A stretch of 5,305 nt of DNA from JADFQT01 sp047516825 (GTDB lineage: Bacteria; Chloroflexota; Dehalococcoidia; Lucifugimonadales; UBA3495), in the NCBI GenBank assembly GCA_047516825.1, contig JAKZUA010000264.1:1-5305 (forward strand). Reading direction: 5' to 3'. Both the position numbers and the translations under genes were made by a program. Within the stretch, counting starts at the first letter, position 1. The number at the start of each line of letters is the position of its first letter. The notes beneath the pieces are model-generated. The model saw only the letters and a list, made by a program, of their open reading frames with translations, did no database searches and was not told where the DNA came from. Below are positions 4,921-5,305 of the stretch, piece after piece.

Positions 4921-5234
4921 GATTCTCCCCCTAGGTCCACATATTTCCTGAATTGGTAACCAAGCTTTTGCGCGAATCGGGAATTGTTTCCCAGGCCATT
5001 TTAACTCACCTGGGGACGCTTGCGGAGAATGCCCGGTTGGTGCTGTATTTCGCCGCACCGGTCTTTACCTGCTGCGGCCTAGTTCGGCAAATAATGCCCC
5101 GCATTTCCCATCAAAAAGAGGTGGACCAAATTGGTCCACCTCTAAACCAAAGCTAAGGTGAAACCTACATAAAGCGAACCCGAAGAGGAGTTGCGATATT
5201 CTGTAAAAGAAGTCGATTGGCGGTGGTGGAAGGG
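4921..5234. other. Divergent intergenic region with several dyads
   Basis: About 310 bases between the divergent CinA-like gene (-) and the gene at the right edge (+). No convincing ORF. It contains the 27-bp palindrome at 5117-5143 and small dyads: TTGGT-A-ACCAA (4953-4963), GGGAA-TTGT-TTCCC (4979-4992) and CCCAGG/CCTGGG flanking 4990-5014. A TAAAAT on the - strand (5003-4998) could be a -10 box for the CinA-like gene, but its -35 partner is poor. An AGAGGAG at 5184-5190 has no ATG or GTG at a useful distance. Confidence 0.5.
5113..5143 (-). terminator. Perfect 13-bp-arm palindrome; - strand terminator or operator
   Basis: Arms AGAGGTGGACCAA (5117-5129) and TTGGTCCACCTCT (5131-5143) are exact complements around a single A. 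Read on the - strand the hairpin runs straight into TTTTT (5117-5113), the form of an intrinsic terminator with the central A-T pairs opened as the loop. No leftward gene is visible between it and the window edge, so it may end a short or antisense transcript, act as an attenuator upstream of the CinA-like gene, or be a protein-binding operator in this divergent region. The perfect symmetry would suit a dimeric repressor. Confidence 0.55.
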
Positions 5235-5305
5235 ATGACAGACATAGTGCAACTCATGGAAGAGTGGCAACTCAATGTAGGTGACTTACGGGAAAGGATG
5301 TATCG
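5235..5305 (+). CDS. Start of an unrecognised gene, truncated by the window edge
   Basis: The frame reads M-T-D-I-V-Q-L-M-E-E-W-Q-L-N-V-G-D-L-R-E-R-M-Y from ATG 5235 to the window end without a stop. The charged, amphipathic pattern looks like coding sequence, but 23 residues are too few to name a family. The purine run GGAAGGG abuts the ATG, too close for normal spacing. In-frame GTG codons at 5223 and 5226, TTG at 5217 or ATG at 5256 are alternative starts. The frame is open back to 5157, where a TAA lies just upstream. Confidence 0.5.
   Translation, partial: MTDIVQLMEEWQLNVGDLRERMY

Noticed and set aside
4921..5058. 46-residue N-terminal extension of the CinA-like protein
   Set aside because: The extension has no family resemblance, while ATG 4920 has a G-rich ribosome site and gives the normal family length.
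1..5305. TGA reassigned to tryptophan genome-wide
   Set aside because: Genes here use TGG for Trp, the 44-aa gene ends with TGA, and the one internal TGA falls exactly at the Sec position of a known selenoprotein family.
1..5305. CRISPR arrays, insertion sequences, tRNA or tRNA-Sec genes
   Set aside because: No spaced repeat series, transposase motifs or terminal inverted repeats were seen, and no cloverleaf with a proper T-arm was found on either strand by eye.

Overview
The window is bacterial DNA of roughly 55-60% G+C with compact genes on both strands. Most starts are ATG with a purine-rich Shine-Dalgarno (SD) sequence 4-8 bases upstream. The gene content (a luciferase-like flavin monooxygenase, a UGSC selenoprotein with its usual partner, an alpha/beta hydrolase and a divergent stand-alone CinA-domain protein) fits an uncultured environmental bacterium. 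A Chloroflexota lineage such as Dehalococcoidia/SAR202 is my best guess, but that is inference from gene families, not from a marker gene.

Layout, left to right. Bases 2-343 (+) are the C-terminal end of an LLM-class flavin-dependent oxidoreductase, closed by a strong intrinsic terminator (394-431). A leftward operon follows: first a selenoprotein of the UGSC family (2227 to 1676, -), then a 362-residue conserved protein of unknown function (1618 to 530, -). The selenoprotein is split into two apparent ORFs by an in-frame TGA at 1912-1910. Reading that TGA as selenocysteine gives a continuous 183-residue protein with the diagnostic U-G-S-C redox motif. Its start region carries a 17-bp tandem duplication that creates a second, out-of-frame SD-ATG upstream.

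Further right is a second leftward pair of very small genes, each encoding one predicted membrane segment: a 44-aa protein (2964 to 2830) and an 81-aa protein (2816 to 2571), 13 bases apart. About 540 bases without a convincing gene follow. Then comes an alpha/beta hydrolase (3506-4381, +), which converges on a CinA C-terminal-domain protein (4920 to 4432, -). The CinA protein has substitutions at positions normally conserved in nicotinamide-nucleotide amidases. The right end holds a divergent intergenic region with a perfect 13-bp-arm palindrome (5117-5143) and the first codons of a rightward gene running off the window.

The most notable element is the UGSC selenoprotein and its partner. The selenoprotein probably carries out a selenol/thiol redox or nucleophilic reaction, and the partner protein is likely to work with it. 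Neither function is established. No selA, selB, selC or selD is in the window, so the Sec machinery must lie elsewhere in the genome.
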